This document shows positions 43,212 to 53,159 of a stretch of 64,000 nucleotides of DNA, piece after piece. Position numbers and translations under genes: made by a program. The notes under the pieces were generated by a model. It was given only the letters and a program-made list of their open reading frames with translations. It was not told where the DNA came from and made no database searches. Every line of letters starts with the position of its first letter. Positions within the stretch are counted from its first letter, which is position 1. Source of the DNA: an uncultured Clostridia bacterium (lineage in GTDB: Bacteria > Bacillota > Clostridia > Christensenellales > UBA1242); the NCBI GenBank assembly GCA_944381185.1, contig CALWKE010000003.1:1-64000 (forward strand), given 5' to 3'.

Positions 43212-43913
43212 ATGGAAGGAAAAATTACAGATATTGAAACTATGGGTTTGGTTGATGGTCCGGGCATGCGACTGGTTTTGTTTTTATCTGGTTGCAACTT
43301 AAGATGTCAGTATTGCCATAACCCTGAAACATGGAATTTGAATGGAAACACTCAAACACTTTCAAGTGAAGATGTTTTAAAGAAGTTTAAAAAATATAGC
43401 GTTTATTATGGTGAGCATGGTGGGGTGACTTTTTCAGGTGGTGAACCACTTATGCAGAGTAAATTTGTTTTAGAAACAATTAAACTTTTAAAAGAAAATG
43501 GAATTCACACAGCCATTGATACGGCAGGCGGTGTTGGTGGTGGTTACGATGAAGTTTTAGATTTGGTTGACCTTGTGATTTTAGATATTAAGGCAGTTGA
43601 AGCAGATGAATATAAATTTATTACGGGGCAAGAAAAAACTAACTTTGATAAATTTTTGACAGCTTGCATAAATAAAAATAAAAAACTTTGGCTTCGTCAA
43701 GTTATTGTTCCGGGCATCAATGATGATGAATCGCATGTTAAATTATTAAAAGAATTTGCTAAAAAAATACCAAATGTTGAACGCATTGAACTTTTGCCAT
43801 ATCACTCACTGGGTAAGTCAAAGTATGAAGAACTTGGTATTGAGTATAGATTAAAAGACACTCCAGACATGAACAAACAAAGATGCAGTGAACTTGAAAA
43901 ATTATTAAAGTAA
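43212..43913 (+). CDS. pflA: Pyruvate formate-lyase activating enzyme
   Basis: Radical SAM enzyme that generates the glycyl radical on PflB. It is 233 residues. The [4Fe-4S] ligands are C28, C32 and C35 (GCNLRCQYC), followed by the SAM-binding GGEP. The ATG at 43212 follows GAAGGG; an in-frame ATG at 43197 is a possible alternative start. Confidence 0.95.
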   Translation: MEGKITDIETMGLVDGPGMRLVLFLSGCNLRCQYCHNPETWNLNGNTQTLSSEDVLKKFKKYSVYYGEHGGVTFSGGEPLMQSKFVLETIKLLKENGIHTAIDTAGGVGGGYDEVLDLVDLVILDIKAVEADEYKFITGQEKTNFDKFLTACINKNKKLWLRQVIVPGINDDESHVKLLKEFAKKIPNVERIELLPYHSLGKSKYEELGIEYRLKDTPDMNKQRCSELEKLLK

Positions 43914-43945
43914 AAACAGATGAATCTCATCTGTTTTTATTTTTT
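43912..43945. terminator. Bidirectional intrinsic terminator
   Basis: An AAAAACAGATGA / TCATCTGTTTTT inverted repeat lies between the converging pflA and the minus-strand gene. Confidence 0.88.
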
Positions 43946-44866
43946 CTGCAAACTTTCAACCATAAGTTTCATAAGTTCTGGTTGAAATGATTCAATAAAG
44001 GCATCTAAAATTCTCTTTTCATTTCGAGTTTTAAAACATTTTCGAAGTTTAGATTTAAATATTTCAATCATATTGAAATATTTGTCAGCAGTCTCTGGAT
44101 TTGTATTTAACATACAGCTGTCACCAACATAACAAATGGCATTTTTTTGTGGGTGAGCAATAACAATTGGAAGTCCAAATCTTTTTGCCACTTCTTCAGC
44201 ATCTGGCTCAATTTTATCAAAAACCAAAACTGCCGATGGCAAAATAGGTTTACCGTTAACTTGTGTTCGGCAGGTGATTTGATTGTAAAGTTCAATTTCA
44301 TCTGAAAATTCACATAATTCATCAAGAGTCAGCCACATGCTTGGTTCACCACTCACTTCATCATCTTTTGTTGCATAAAGTTTAGTGTCTGAATCAGTTG
44401 GAAACACATGAACAATTGCTTCTGCTGGCATGTTATAGGCAAACAAAAATGAATGATTTGTTTTGTAGTGAGAAATATTTTTGTCTGTAATAACTGTATA
44501 AGATAAATAGTTTCTATCAAGTGATTGTTTTGCAAAGGCGTCAAGGTCATAATCGCCATCTTTGCTGGTATCAACCCTCGCTAAAATTTTAAAAGGTGCA
44601 TTAATTTCAAAAGCATTTTCTGCATCAAGCCCTTCAGGTATTTTTGTTAACCCTTCTGCAATATCATTAATCGCATAATTTTTTGCATCTTCAAGACTAA
44701 CAAAATCATTTACTTTTTTCTTTAGTGAAGAAGTTAATATTTCAAAGCGATTTTTAAAAGCTTTATCCATTGAAAACAAACCAAACAAAGTTTCAGCATC
44801 TTCTTTATTTTGTTTGCTATTGCCACCAAGTTTGTGAATTAATTTTTTTTCATCAAAATTCAACAT
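43937..44866 (-). CDS. Hypothetical protein
   Basis: Unrecognised 309-residue soluble protein. Residues 1-80 are helical and charged. The middle (about 90-250) is mixed, with SYTVITDKNISHYK and AEAIVHVFPTDSD segments; residues 255-309 are helical. No clear active-site motif. The start at 44866 is chosen for a GGAG site; a longer TTG-started reading is possible. It stands alone, divergent from the peptidase gene. Confidence 0.6.
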   Translation of the reverse strand: MLNFDEKKLIHKLGGNSKQNKEDAETLFGLFSMDKAFKNRFEILTSSLKKKVNDFVSLEDAKNYAINDIAEGLTKIPEGLDAENAFEINAPFKILARVDTSKDGDYDLDAFAKQSLDRNYLSYTVITDKNISHYKTNHSFLFAYNMPAEAIVHVFPTDSDTKLYATKDDEVSGEPSMWLTLDELCEFSDEIELYNQITCRTQVNGKPILPSAVLVFDKIEPDAEEVAKRFGLPIVIAHPQKNAICYVGDSCMLNTNPETADKYFNMIEIFKSKLRKCFKTRNEKRILDAFIESFQPELMKLMVESLQKK

Positions 44867-44996
44867 AAAAATAACTCCAATAATACTAAAAAAATTATAT
44901 CTTAATGTTTGGTGCGTGTCAATAGTCAATTTTATTATGAATCATTTTGATTGAAGAGAATTTTTGTGTATAATTGTTTTGTAGAAGAGGTGTTTT

Positions 44997-45698
44997 ATGA
45001 AATTATTTTTAACTTCAAACTTCAAATATCTTGCAGAAAAATTTTTGCCAAAACTAATAGATTTAAGCAAAAAACACAATTGCTTATTTGTGCCTTATGC
45101 TGATGAAGAGGATGATTTTTACTGCGAAAAAACAACAAAAATGCTTGAAAATTTTAATTTTAATGTTATTCATTTAAAAAAAGGTTATGATTTTGGTGAC
45201 AAGATTGATGTTATTTATGTTAAGGGTGGTAACACAACAAAACTAATTCATTTGCTACGAAAGTTTAATCAATATGATAAAGTTAAAGAACTTGCAGAAG
45301 ATGGAGCACTCTATATTGGGCAAAGTGCAGGCAGTGTGCTTGCAGGCAGTGACACCGAGTGGACTCTTCGAAGCGAACCTTATGAATTTAACTTAAAAAG
45401 TGAGTATGGTAAAGACGCCCTCAAGGGTTTTGGATTTGTTAATAAAATGATTTTTGTTCACTGCAGCAAATATCGTTTTCCGTTTACAGATGAGATAGAA
45501 AACGCAAAAAGAGGTGATTTTAAAGTGAAAAACACTTTATTTTATGGCGATTATTTAAAAGATAGAAAATTATATAACAAAAATGAATATATTGTGCTCA
45601 AAGATAATGAAGCATATTATGAAGACGGAGAAATCAAAAAAATATTGCATTTTGATTGGTCAAAATTTCCAGTTCGTGATGAATATAGACTATGGTAA
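44997..45698 (+). CDS. Peptidase S51 family (dipeptidase E-like)
   Basis: 233-residue protein of the class-I-glutamine-amidotransferase-like fold. The nucleophile elbow GQSAGS places Ser110; KGGNTTKL precedes it, as in dipeptidase E and cyanophycinase relatives. Dipeptidase E hydrolyses Asp-X dipeptides; the exact substrate here is not known. A promoter (TTGATT at 44947, TATAAT at 44969) and a GAGGTG site lie before the ATG. Confidence 0.82.
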   Translation: MKLFLTSNFKYLAEKFLPKLIDLSKKHNCLFVPYADEEDDFYCEKTTKMLENFNFNVIHLKKGYDFGDKIDVIYVKGGNTTKLIHLLRKFNQYDKVKELAEDGALYIGQSAGSVLAGSDTEWTLRSEPYEFNLKSEYGKDALKGFGFVNKMIFVHCSKYRFPFTDEIENAKRGDFKVKNTLFYGDYLKDRKLYNKNEYIVLKDNEAYYEDGEIKKILHFDWSKFPVRDEYRLW

Positions 45699-45735
45699 AA
45701 TTTTAAAAATTAAATATTCACCATAAAAATAAATA

Positions 45736-45765
45736 TTGACATATTATATTGTAAAATGATATTAT
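45736..45765 (+). promoter_or_regulatory. Promoter of the coiled-coil gene
   Basis: TTGACA at 45736-45741 and TATTAT at 45760-45765 with an 18-bp spacer. Confidence 0.55.
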
Positions 45766-45790
45766 TAAAAAAAGTGACAAGGAGAAATAA

Positions 45791-46444
45791 ATGGAATATA
45801 GTAAAGAATATGTTGAAAGTATGCAACTATTGATGTTATTAGGAATGTCAACCGCCAATTTGCAAAAACTTGTTCATCAATCAAATGTAATTTTAAATAA
45901 AATCAAAATTTCAACAAAAGAAGATTTTAATAATGAAGATAATAAGCAGTTAATTGGGCAATTATCTAAAATTAATTCAATAATTGAAGAAGCTCAAGAG
46001 TTTTCAGATAGAATGAGTGCTAGATTAAATGAATTATTAAAAAATTATGAATCTGTTAAAATTAAAACATATCAAAATCCTCGTTTGGCAGATAGATTAA
46101 AACAGGGAAAAATATTTGATATGAAATCAGATAGCATGCAATATAATATTAGCATTGATTCAATAGTTGAAAGATATAATAGTGGTAATCCTGATATAAT
46201 TAATGAATTAATAAATCAAGCGAAGGATAGTTTTGGGCAAACTAGTAAGAAGATAGAAGATAGTGTTAATATTGTTAAAAATATGCAATATACATTTTCA
46301 GATATAGGTAATCAAAAAACATATTTAACAACTGAAGAAGAAAATGCTGTTTGTGGCATCAAGCCAGTTTCACAGCAAAATAACAAAGAAGCACAACCAA
46401 AACAGAGTGTTCCAGATGAAGAACAAGCACAACCTGGTGCATAA
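45791..46444 (+). CDS. Predicted coiled-coil protein, unknown function
   Basis: Unrecognised 217-residue protein. Residues 1-190 are helical with long amphipathic stretches (about 15-90 and 125-175). The tail (about 190-217) is Gln/Pro/Lys-rich and ends QPGA, like the small coiled-coil proteins at 1.0-1.8 kb. No cysteine motif, signal peptide or membrane segment. AAGGAG site. Single gene with its own terminator. Confidence 0.6.
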   Translation: MEYSKEYVESMQLLMLLGMSTANLQKLVHQSNVILNKIKISTKEDFNNEDNKQLIGQLSKINSIIEEAQEFSDRMSARLNELLKNYESVKIKTYQNPRLADRLKQGKIFDMKSDSMQYNISIDSIVERYNSGNPDIINELINQAKDSFGQTSKKIEDSVNIVKNMQYTFSDIGNQKTYLTTEEENAVCGIKPVSQQNNKEAQPKQSVPDEEQAQPGA

Positions 46445-46466
46445 TAAAGTTAAAAATAAAAATGTA

Positions 46467-46494
46467 AAGACGCCTAATTTTAGGTGTTTTTATT
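46467..46494 (+). terminator. Intrinsic terminator
   Basis: A CGCCTAA / TTAGGTG hairpin plus T5. The stem recurs at 48741 and 54550. Confidence 0.82.
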
Positions 46495-46578
46495 ATTTAT
46501 ATTGAATAAATATAATTTATAATAAAAATCGCAAAAATTGTTAAAAAAATCAATAAAATTTGCATAAAATTGCTTATA

Positions 46579-46607
46579 TTGACAAAATTCTATTTAAATG
46601 GTATCAT
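46579..46607 (+). promoter_or_regulatory. Promoter of the zincin-like gene
   Basis: TTGACA at 46579-46584 and TATCAT at 46602-46607 with 17-bp spacing. Confidence 0.65.
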
Positions 46608-46623
46608 TATATAGGGTGTAATC

Positions 46624-48738
46624 ATGATAAATTTAAATGCAAAATTAAATAAAAGAAGAATAACTTTTTCAAAAGAAGATGAAAGTAAATTTATAAATTA
46701 TTTGTTTAATGTTATTTATAATGATAAACCTAAATTAAGTGATATGAAATCACTTATAAATTTATTGATAAAGTTTTGCGCTGCAAAAAATTATCCTGAC
46801 GTAAATATTGTTAAACCAATAGTTGATATTAATCAATTTATGGAAGAAAGAGAAAGTGGTTCATATAGTGATTATTTTAATTTGATAAATATCAATAGCA
46901 AATTATTTGAAAATTTTGCAAATAAAGATTTGTATGAAAGAATTTCAATATTAATTAATTTGTTTGATACTGTTGGGCATGAGATGAGACATTATTATCA
47001 AAACTTTTTAACTATAAACTATAATGAAATGAAAAAGGTTAATAGGGAAGATATTGATGAAAAATCTTATGAAGCAATAAAAAGTTTTGATAATTATTTT
47101 GCACCAAAAGATGAAGATATAAAAAATATGTTAGATTATCTTGAACCATTTATGGACAAAAAAATAAGGTATGAAAGCGATGAATCTAAAAATAAACATA
47201 TTGAAAAAATTTCCTTTGCGATTTATTATTCACTTTATGCAGAACAAGAAGCTCGCGAGGCAGGTAACGATTTTGCTGAACAAATAATAGATTATGTTTT
47301 AAAAAGTGACAAGGTTGATGAAGAAGGAAAATATTATTTTGGATATTTTAAAGATTGGGCTAATAGAAAAAAATACCAATTAAATGTTAGTTTAAGAGAA
47401 TCAAAACATCAAATAAATGCTTTTAATACAAATTTTGAAAAAATTAGCCTTGAGAATATTTTAAATATTGTTAATGATTTTGAAGGTCCACAATTTAAGT
47501 CAAAATCTATGGATATTGGTCAATACAAGCTTATGCTTAGACTTTTACTCAAACCTAAATCATTAGAAGAAAAAAAAGTGTTGCTCAAAAATGCAATTTA
47601 TTACGGTTACAGTCAATTTATTGGAATTTTAACAGATTCAATTTCACATGATGAATATTTTAAAGAAGAAAAACAAAATATTGATGATTTTTGCTTTTCG
47701 TGTTTAATTGGTGATGCCTATGAGCCAAAAGGTCAGACAATGAATATGTCAAAATCATTTTGGTGTGATTATTCACAAATAATGTCTGACGAGAATTATA
47801 AAAATTTAATAGAATATGAGTTAAAAAATGGATTTTTTAATATTGCTAAAAGTTTGCTTACTTATAGTGAAAGGTTTCCAAAATTTTCAACTCAAGACCT
47901 TATGAATATCAATGATATTACAATTAATGCGCATAAAAATGAAGCAAATTATGAAGTTTATAATTTTTATGAATCAATTTTATCTCAATTAAAAGAAGAA
48001 CAATTTTATAGTTTTATTAATGGATTGTTTGCAAATGAAGAGAAGGTTAGAGATATCAATTTGCTCATCAGAATGAGACAAGTTTTGGCTAGAGATAAAT
48101 CATTGCAAAATAATTTATATTTGATTTTAATAGACCAAGATTTGGAAGCATTTGGAAAGAGAAGATTGATTGCAAAAGTTGATTCAATTCCTGAATTTTT
48201 AATAGAATATTATGGAAATATATTTGCTCAAAATTTAAATGGAGAAGATAAAAACAATAAACATACAGCAGAAGGTTATAACATAAAAATTGTTAAAAAT
48301 TTTAATAGTTATGTTGACTCATATCTAAAAAAGTGTGAAGAAATATTAAATAAACCTAAAAATAAACTATCTGAAACAAAAATAAGAAACGCACTCTCTA
48401 TTTTATCAAATTACAGAAGGGTAATTTTGCAAAGAATAAAAATTGTTGAAAAACAAGAAGGCAATAAATTTAAGTCGCTTGAAAAGCGATATGAAATGTT
48501 TGAAATGACAAACGAACAAAAGAAAGAGTTTGCAGAAAATACTGAATTAATAAAAGAGTTTATTAGTATAATAAAAACAGGTAGCTTGATTGATAATAGA
48601 TGCAAATCAGTTAAAATAAATGAAAAAGAAAAATTTGCACTTTTGCTTGAAATTAATGATATTTTAAAAATTCGTTTAACAACTTTGATTGAAGAACTTA
48701 ATAAAAAAGAAGAACAGCAACTTGCATGTGCGCAGTGA
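46624..48738 (+). CDS. Large hypothetical protein with zincin (HExxH) motif
   Basis: 704-residue soluble protein. Residues 115-127 read DTVGHEMRHYYQN, an HExxH zinc-peptidase motif (H119, E120, H123). A helix with YAEQEARE at 205-212 could provide the third ligand (E207 or E209), as in gluzincins. The rest (215-704) is long, helical and repeat-like, and could be a scaffold of tandem helices. No signal peptide, so a cytoplasmic or unconventionally exported protease. Not matched to any named family. Confidence 0.6.
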   Translation: MINLNAKLNKRRITFSKEDESKFINYLFNVIYNDKPKLSDMKSLINLLIKFCAAKNYPDVNIVKPIVDINQFMEERESGSYSDYFNLININSKLFENFANKDLYERISILINLFDTVGHEMRHYYQNFLTINYNEMKKVNREDIDEKSYEAIKSFDNYFAPKDEDIKNMLDYLEPFMDKKIRYESDESKNKHIEKISFAIYYSLYAEQEAREAGNDFAEQIIDYVLKSDKVDEEGKYYFGYFKDWANRKKYQLNVSLRESKHQINAFNTNFEKISLENILNIVNDFEGPQFKSKSMDIGQYKLMLRLLLKPKSLEEKKVLLKNAIYYGYSQFIGILTDSISHDEYFKEEKQNIDDFCFSCLIGDAYEPKGQTMNMSKSFWCDYSQIMSDENYKNLIEYELKNGFFNIAKSLLTYSERFPKFSTQDLMNINDITINAHKNEANYEVYNFYESILSQLKEEQFYSFINGLFANEEKVRDINLLIRMRQVLARDKSLQNNLYLILIDQDLEAFGKRRLIAKVDSIPEFLIEYYGNIFAQNLNGEDKNNKHTAEGYNIKIVKNFNSYVDSYLKKCEEILNKPKNKLSETKIRNALSILSNYRRVILQRIKIVEKQEGNKFKSLEKRYEMFEMTNEQKKEFAENTELIKEFISIIKTGSLIDNRCKSVKINEKEKFALLLEINDILKIRLTTLIEELNKKEEQQLACAQ

Positions 48739-48740
48739 TA

Positions 48741-48776
48741 ACAAAAAAACACCTAAATTTAGGTGTTTTTTTTGTT
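48741..48776. terminator. Bidirectional intrinsic terminator
   Basis: A perfect AAAAAACACCTAAA / TTTAGGTGTTTTTT repeat between converging genes. Confidence 0.9.
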
Positions 48777-48783
48777 ATTTAAT

Positions 48784-50241
48784 TTATTTTTTCTTTGGCA
48801 TAAACCCTGCCATTTCTTTGTAAAGTTCAAGATATTTTTCAGCACAGTGAACAACATCAAAGTCTTGTTTCATGCCAGATAAAATGTAATTATTCATCTT
48901 TTCTTTATCATTAAAGTTTCGAAGTGTTCGGTCAATAAGGTCTGAAAGTGAGCCGGCATCATAGTCTTTTAAAACATATCCATTGCCGTTTTGATATTTA
49001 AAATCAGAAAAGTTATCTTTCATGCCACCGGTTGAGTAGACTATTGGAAGAGCACCATATTTGTTCGCAATAATAGGGCAGAGTCCACAAGGTTCAATAG
49101 TTGCGATGTTGAACAAAAAGTCACTGGCAGCATATATTTTTTTAACATATTCACTATCAAATCCAAATTTAATATTGACCTTATCTGGATATTCATTCAT
49201 AAGCTTGCGCATTTTTTCTTCATATTCAGGCACGCCCCCACCAATTGAAACAAGTTCAGCTCCATTATCAAGATATTTTCTAATAACTTGCAAAAGAAGG
49301 TCAATGCCTTTGTGTGCAGCCATATAGCCAATAATTGAATACATTGGAATATCTTCGCCAACATTAAGTCCAAGTTCTTCTTGAAATTTAATTTTGTTTA
49401 TAACCTTTTTATCAATAGAATTTTCGTCATATTTTTCATAGATGTGTGGGTCGGTCTTTGGGTTATAAAATTCATAGTCAATGCCATTGATAATGCCAAT
49501 AAGTTTGTGACTTTCTTGCTGAAGTATATTTTGAAGCCCCATGCCATGGTCAGTATTTTTTATTTCATCTGCATAAGTTTCACTAACGGCAACAATTTTA
49601 TCAGAGCAAAGAATGCTTGCCTTCATAATGTTTGCACTGCCATAAAAGTCAAAAAGATAGGCAAATTTATCATCAACTCCCAAAAGGTCTTTAACAACTT
49701 TAAAGTCTGCTTTACCTTGATAGGTGAGATTATGAATGTTTAAAACAGTTTTAATGTGTTCATATTTTGGGTTTTGCCAAGCAAGAATTTTCAAAAAGGT
49801 GCAAACCATACCAGACTGCCAGTCGTTAGTGTGTATAATATCAGGGAAGAAACTAATAATTGGAAGCATATCAAGCACGGCTTTGCTGAAATAACTGAAC
49901 CTTTCAACATCGTCATCATAGCCAAAAAGGTTTGGTCTATCAAAATATTGTTCATTTTGAATAAAATAATAGATTATTCCATTGAACTCATATTCATAAA
50001 TTCCACAGTATTCTTTTCGCCAAGATAGTTCAACAGTTCGTTCACCAATAAGTCTAAAATCTTCTTTGTATTTTTCAGGAATTTTTGAGTAAAGTGGAAG
50101 CACCACACGAATATCAACATCTTCATTTCGTGCTAAATATTTTGGAAGTGCATAGCACATTTCAGCAACACCGCCGTTTGCACAAAATGGCACACTTTCT
50201 GCTGTTACAAATAAAATATTAAGTTTATTATTCTCGTCCAT
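48784..50241 (-). CDS. glgA: Glycogen synthase
   Basis: ADP-glucose:alpha-1,4-glucan glucosyltransferase (GT5), 485 residues, normal length. The N-terminal GT-B domain reads SVPFCANGGVAEMCYALPKYL, where the family's usual KTGGLADV is changed. HTNDWQSG and, in the C-terminal domain, EPCGLCPIIA with the acidic residue and TGGMKDN are conserved. It lies 7 nt after glgB on the same strand, forming the pair glgB-glgA. Confidence 0.95.
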   Translation of the reverse strand: MDENNKLNILFVTAESVPFCANGGVAEMCYALPKYLARNEDVDIRVVLPLYSKIPEKYKEDFRLIGERTVELSWRKEYCGIYEYEFNGIIYYFIQNEQYFDRPNLFGYDDDVERFSYFSKAVLDMLPIISFFPDIIHTNDWQSGMVCTFLKILAWQNPKYEHIKTVLNIHNLTYQGKADFKVVKDLLGVDDKFAYLFDFYGSANIMKASILCSDKIVAVSETYADEIKNTDHGMGLQNILQQESHKLIGIINGIDYEFYNPKTDPHIYEKYDENSIDKKVINKIKFQEELGLNVGEDIPMYSIIGYMAAHKGIDLLLQVIRKYLDNGAELVSIGGGVPEYEEKMRKLMNEYPDKVNIKFGFDSEYVKKIYAASDFLFNIATIEPCGLCPIIANKYGALPIVYSTGGMKDNFSDFKYQNGNGYVLKDYDAGSLSDLIDRTLRNFNDKEKMNNYILSGMKQDFDVVHCAEKYLELYKEMAGFMPKKK

Positions 50242-50248
50242 ATAACCT

Positions 50249-52138
50249 CTATTTTTTTTCTACCTTTCGAAGAATAAGGGTAGTGTTTGCAGGTAGATTT
50301 ACCCTAATTGCGTTTGTTTTGCCTTGTTTATTCATAATTGATGAATAGATAAGTTCATTGTGTTCATCAGTTCCGCCAAATGTTTTGTCGTCTGAAGAAA
50401 AGATTTCTTCATAGCAGCCCGATTCATCAACGCCAATAACATAGTCAGGAATTCTAAAAGGCGAAAAATTACTTACGCAAATCAAATAACTTCCAGATTT
50501 TGCCTTTCGTTTAAAGGCAATAACGCAGTGAGAATTGTCATCTTTAACAAGCCATTCAAAGCCTGATTTATCAAAATCAATTTCCCACATTTCAGGAGTT
50601 TTTAAATATAAGTGATTGAGTGAGCTTACAAACTTGCTCAATTTTTTGTTGTTATCTGCTTTTAATAATTTCCAATTTATTGGGTCTTTATAATGCCATT
50701 CGGTGATTTGACCAAATTCACTTCCCATAAACGAAAGTTTTTTGCCCGGATGCATAAACATATAAAGATAGAAGGCTCTGCAAAGATCAACTTTTGTTTT
50801 AAAGTCGCCATTCATTTTATTGATAAGTGAATGCCTGCCGTTGCCAACTTCATCGTGGTCAACAGGCAAGATGTAATTTTCATCAAAGCAGTAATCAAAT
50901 GTGTGGGTCAAGATGTTGTGATGATATTTTCTAAAGTATGGGTCCATTGAAGTGTATTCCCAAATATCATTGATCCAACCAACATTCCATTTAAAGTTAA
51001 AGCCAAGCCCACCAATTGTTGTTGGCTTTGTTACCATTGGCCAAGAAGAAACCTCTTCTGCAACCATAATAGCATTAGGAAATTCACCAAAAATTGAGTT
51101 ATTTAAACTCTTCAAAAATTCAACACCAGCATAGTTGATGTTATTTCCGTTGACATTAGGTATCCATTCATCAGGATTTCGACAAAAGTCTAGGTAAAGA
51201 ATTGCAACGCATGCATCAACACGAATTCCGTCAAAATGATACTTTCTCATATAAAACAGGGCACTTGAAATCAAAAATTGAACAACATAAGGGTTTTCAT
51301 AGTCAAAGATTCTTGTGCTCCAAGCAAGTTGAAGTTGCCTGTCCCACTTTGGGCTTTCGTAAAGTGGGGTGCCGTCCCATTCTTTAAGGGCAAAGTCATG
51401 AAAATCGAAGTGTGCTGGCACCCAGTCAAGAATAACGCCAATTCCTGCTTCATGGCACTTGTCAACAAAATACATAAAATCTTTTGGCTTGCCATATCTG
51501 CTTGTGATTGCGTAGTAGCCTGAAACTTGGTAGCCCCAAGAAATATCCCTTGGAAATTCAGACATTGGAAGAAGTTCAATGTGAGTGTAACCCATTTTTT
51601 TGCAGTATGGAATAAGGCTAGAAGCAAGTTCACGATAGGTATAAAAACTTCCGTCTGAATGTTTTTTCCAAGTGAGCAAGCAAACCTCATAAATATTCAT
51701 TGGCGAGTCAAGATGATTTTTATCCTTAACTTTTTCAAAGTATTTTGAGTCCTTCCAATTATACCCTGACAGGTCATAAATGTAAGACGCAAAGTCGCCA
51801 TCATGTTCATAGACTTGATTATAAAAAGCATAAGGATCGGCTTTAACGATTTCCTTATCAAGTTCGTCAATAATGATATATTTATATTTTTGCAAATTTT
51901 TTGCTTTTTCAACAAAAACTTCCCAAACATTAGAACCTTTTATTCGTTTTAAAGGGTGAGAAGTTTTGTCCCAATCATTGAAGTCGCCAGCAACAAAAAT
52001 TTCTTTTGCATGTGGTGCATAAACTCTAAAATAAGCACCTGACTTGCCATTTTTGGTTGCAAGATGGCTTCCAAGATATTCATAAACCTTGTAATCTTTT
52101 CCGTTTTGAATGTTTGATATTCTATCTTCGGTTTTCAT
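50249..52138 (-). CDS. glgB: 1,4-alpha-glucan branching enzyme
   Basis: Forms alpha-1,6 branches in glycogen. It is 629 residues, normal length. An N-terminal carbohydrate-binding module (about 15-125) precedes the GH13 barrel. Catalytic residues are Asp308 (GIRVDAC), Glu361 (VAEE) and Asp429 (VDHDE); WGYQVSGYY is also typical. It is the first gene of the operon. No ADP-glucose pyrophosphorylase gene (glgC) lies in the window. Confidence 0.96.
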   Translation of the reverse strand: MKTEDRISNIQNGKDYKVYEYLGSHLATKNGKSGAYFRVYAPHAKEIFVAGDFNDWDKTSHPLKRIKGSNVWEVFVEKAKNLQKYKYIIIDELDKEIVKADPYAFYNQVYEHDGDFASYIYDLSGYNWKDSKYFEKVKDKNHLDSPMNIYEVCLLTWKKHSDGSFYTYRELASSLIPYCKKMGYTHIELLPMSEFPRDISWGYQVSGYYAITSRYGKPKDFMYFVDKCHEAGIGVILDWVPAHFDFHDFALKEWDGTPLYESPKWDRQLQLAWSTRIFDYENPYVVQFLISSALFYMRKYHFDGIRVDACVAILYLDFCRNPDEWIPNVNGNNINYAGVEFLKSLNNSIFGEFPNAIMVAEEVSSWPMVTKPTTIGGLGFNFKWNVGWINDIWEYTSMDPYFRKYHHNILTHTFDYCFDENYILPVDHDEVGNGRHSLINKMNGDFKTKVDLCRAFYLYMFMHPGKKLSFMGSEFGQITEWHYKDPINWKLLKADNNKKLSKFVSSLNHLYLKTPEMWEIDFDKSGFEWLVKDDNSHCVIAFKRKAKSGSYLICVSNFSPFRIPDYVIGVDESGCYEEIFSSDDKTFGGTDEHNELIYSSIMNKQGKTNAIRVNLPANTTLILRKVEKK

Positions 52139-52360
52139 AAATTAAATTATTAGAAATAACTCCTTATAATTTTAAAACATACAAATTATATCAAACAAAT
52201 TAATTCTTGTCAAATTTATGGTCGGTGTGGAAGTGTATTTGGGTGTAATTTAACAAATATTTTGTTTCATTTTAAAATTATTTGACGAAAAAATTTTAAC
52301 CATACATAAAATTGATTTTAGTAAAATTATTTTTATGATATAATTGGCTTGAGGTATATT

Positions 52361-53110
52361 ATGAAATTGATAAGTTGGAATGTCAATGGGCTTCGTGCCT
52401 GCATAACAAAGGGCTTTTATGATTTTATGGAAAGGGAAAATCCTGATATTATCTGCATTCAAGAAACCAAAATGCAAGAGGGTCAAGCAAACCTTGAAAG
52501 AGCAGGTTATAATCTTTATATGAGTAGTGCCGAGAAAAAGGGTTATAGTGGCACGCTCTGTTATTCTAAAATTGAACCAAAAAGTGTCACATATGGCATA
52601 AATGGAAGGTATAATGATGAGGGCAGGGTGATAACACTTGAATTTGATAATTTTTTCTTGGTTAATGCCTATGTTCCAAATGCTCAAGACGGGCTCAAAA
52701 GAATTGATTACAGAGTTGTTTTTGAAGATGATATGCGTGAGTATCTACTTTGTCTTTCAAAAATTAAGCCAGTGGTTTACACGGGTGACCTTAATGTTGC
52801 AAGATGTGAACTTGACATAAAAAATGCAAAGGCAAATGAAGGCAATGCTGGTTATTCAAATGAAGAGCGTGGCAAAATGGAAGAACTTTTAAATTCAGGT
52901 TTTGTTGATACTTTTAGATATCTTTATCCAACAAAAGTTGAATATTCATGGTGGAGTTATCGTTTTAATGCAAGGGCAAACAATGCTGGCTGGAGAATTG
53001 ATTATTTTATTGTTTCAAAGGGTTTTGAAAAAAATGTTGTTGATTCAAAAATCTACACTGATGTTCTTGGAAGTGATCACGCACCTGTTGGGCTTGAAAT
53101 AAATATTTAA
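52361..53110 (+). CDS. exoA: Exodeoxyribonuclease III / AP endonuclease
   Basis: Base-excision repair nuclease of the ExoIII family, 249 residues. It has LISWNVNGLRA, QETKM (metal-binding Glu), GDLNVA and the terminal SDHAPVGLEI with the catalytic His. The ATG at 52361 is chosen over an in-frame TTG 12 bases earlier because a GAGG site lies between them. Single gene. Confidence 0.95.
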   Translation: MKLISWNVNGLRACITKGFYDFMERENPDIICIQETKMQEGQANLERAGYNLYMSSAEKKGYSGTLCYSKIEPKSVTYGINGRYNDEGRVITLEFDNFFLVNAYVPNAQDGLKRIDYRVVFEDDMREYLLCLSKIKPVVYTGDLNVARCELDIKNAKANEGNAGYSNEERGKMEELLNSGFVDTFRYLYPTKVEYSWWSYRFNARANNAGWRIDYFIVSKGFEKNVVDSKIYTDVLGSDHAPVGLEINI

Positions 53111-53126
53111 ATTTTGTAAAAAAATA

Positions 53127-53155
53127 TTGCAAATATAAAAAATTCATTATATAAT
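53127..53155 (+). promoter_or_regulatory. Promoter of the metK riboswitch transcript
   Basis: TTGCAA at 53127-53132 and TATAAT at 53150-53155 with 17-bp spacing. The start site would fall near 53162, at the first base of the aptamer P1 helix. Confidence 0.7.
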
Positions 53156-53159
53156 AAAA

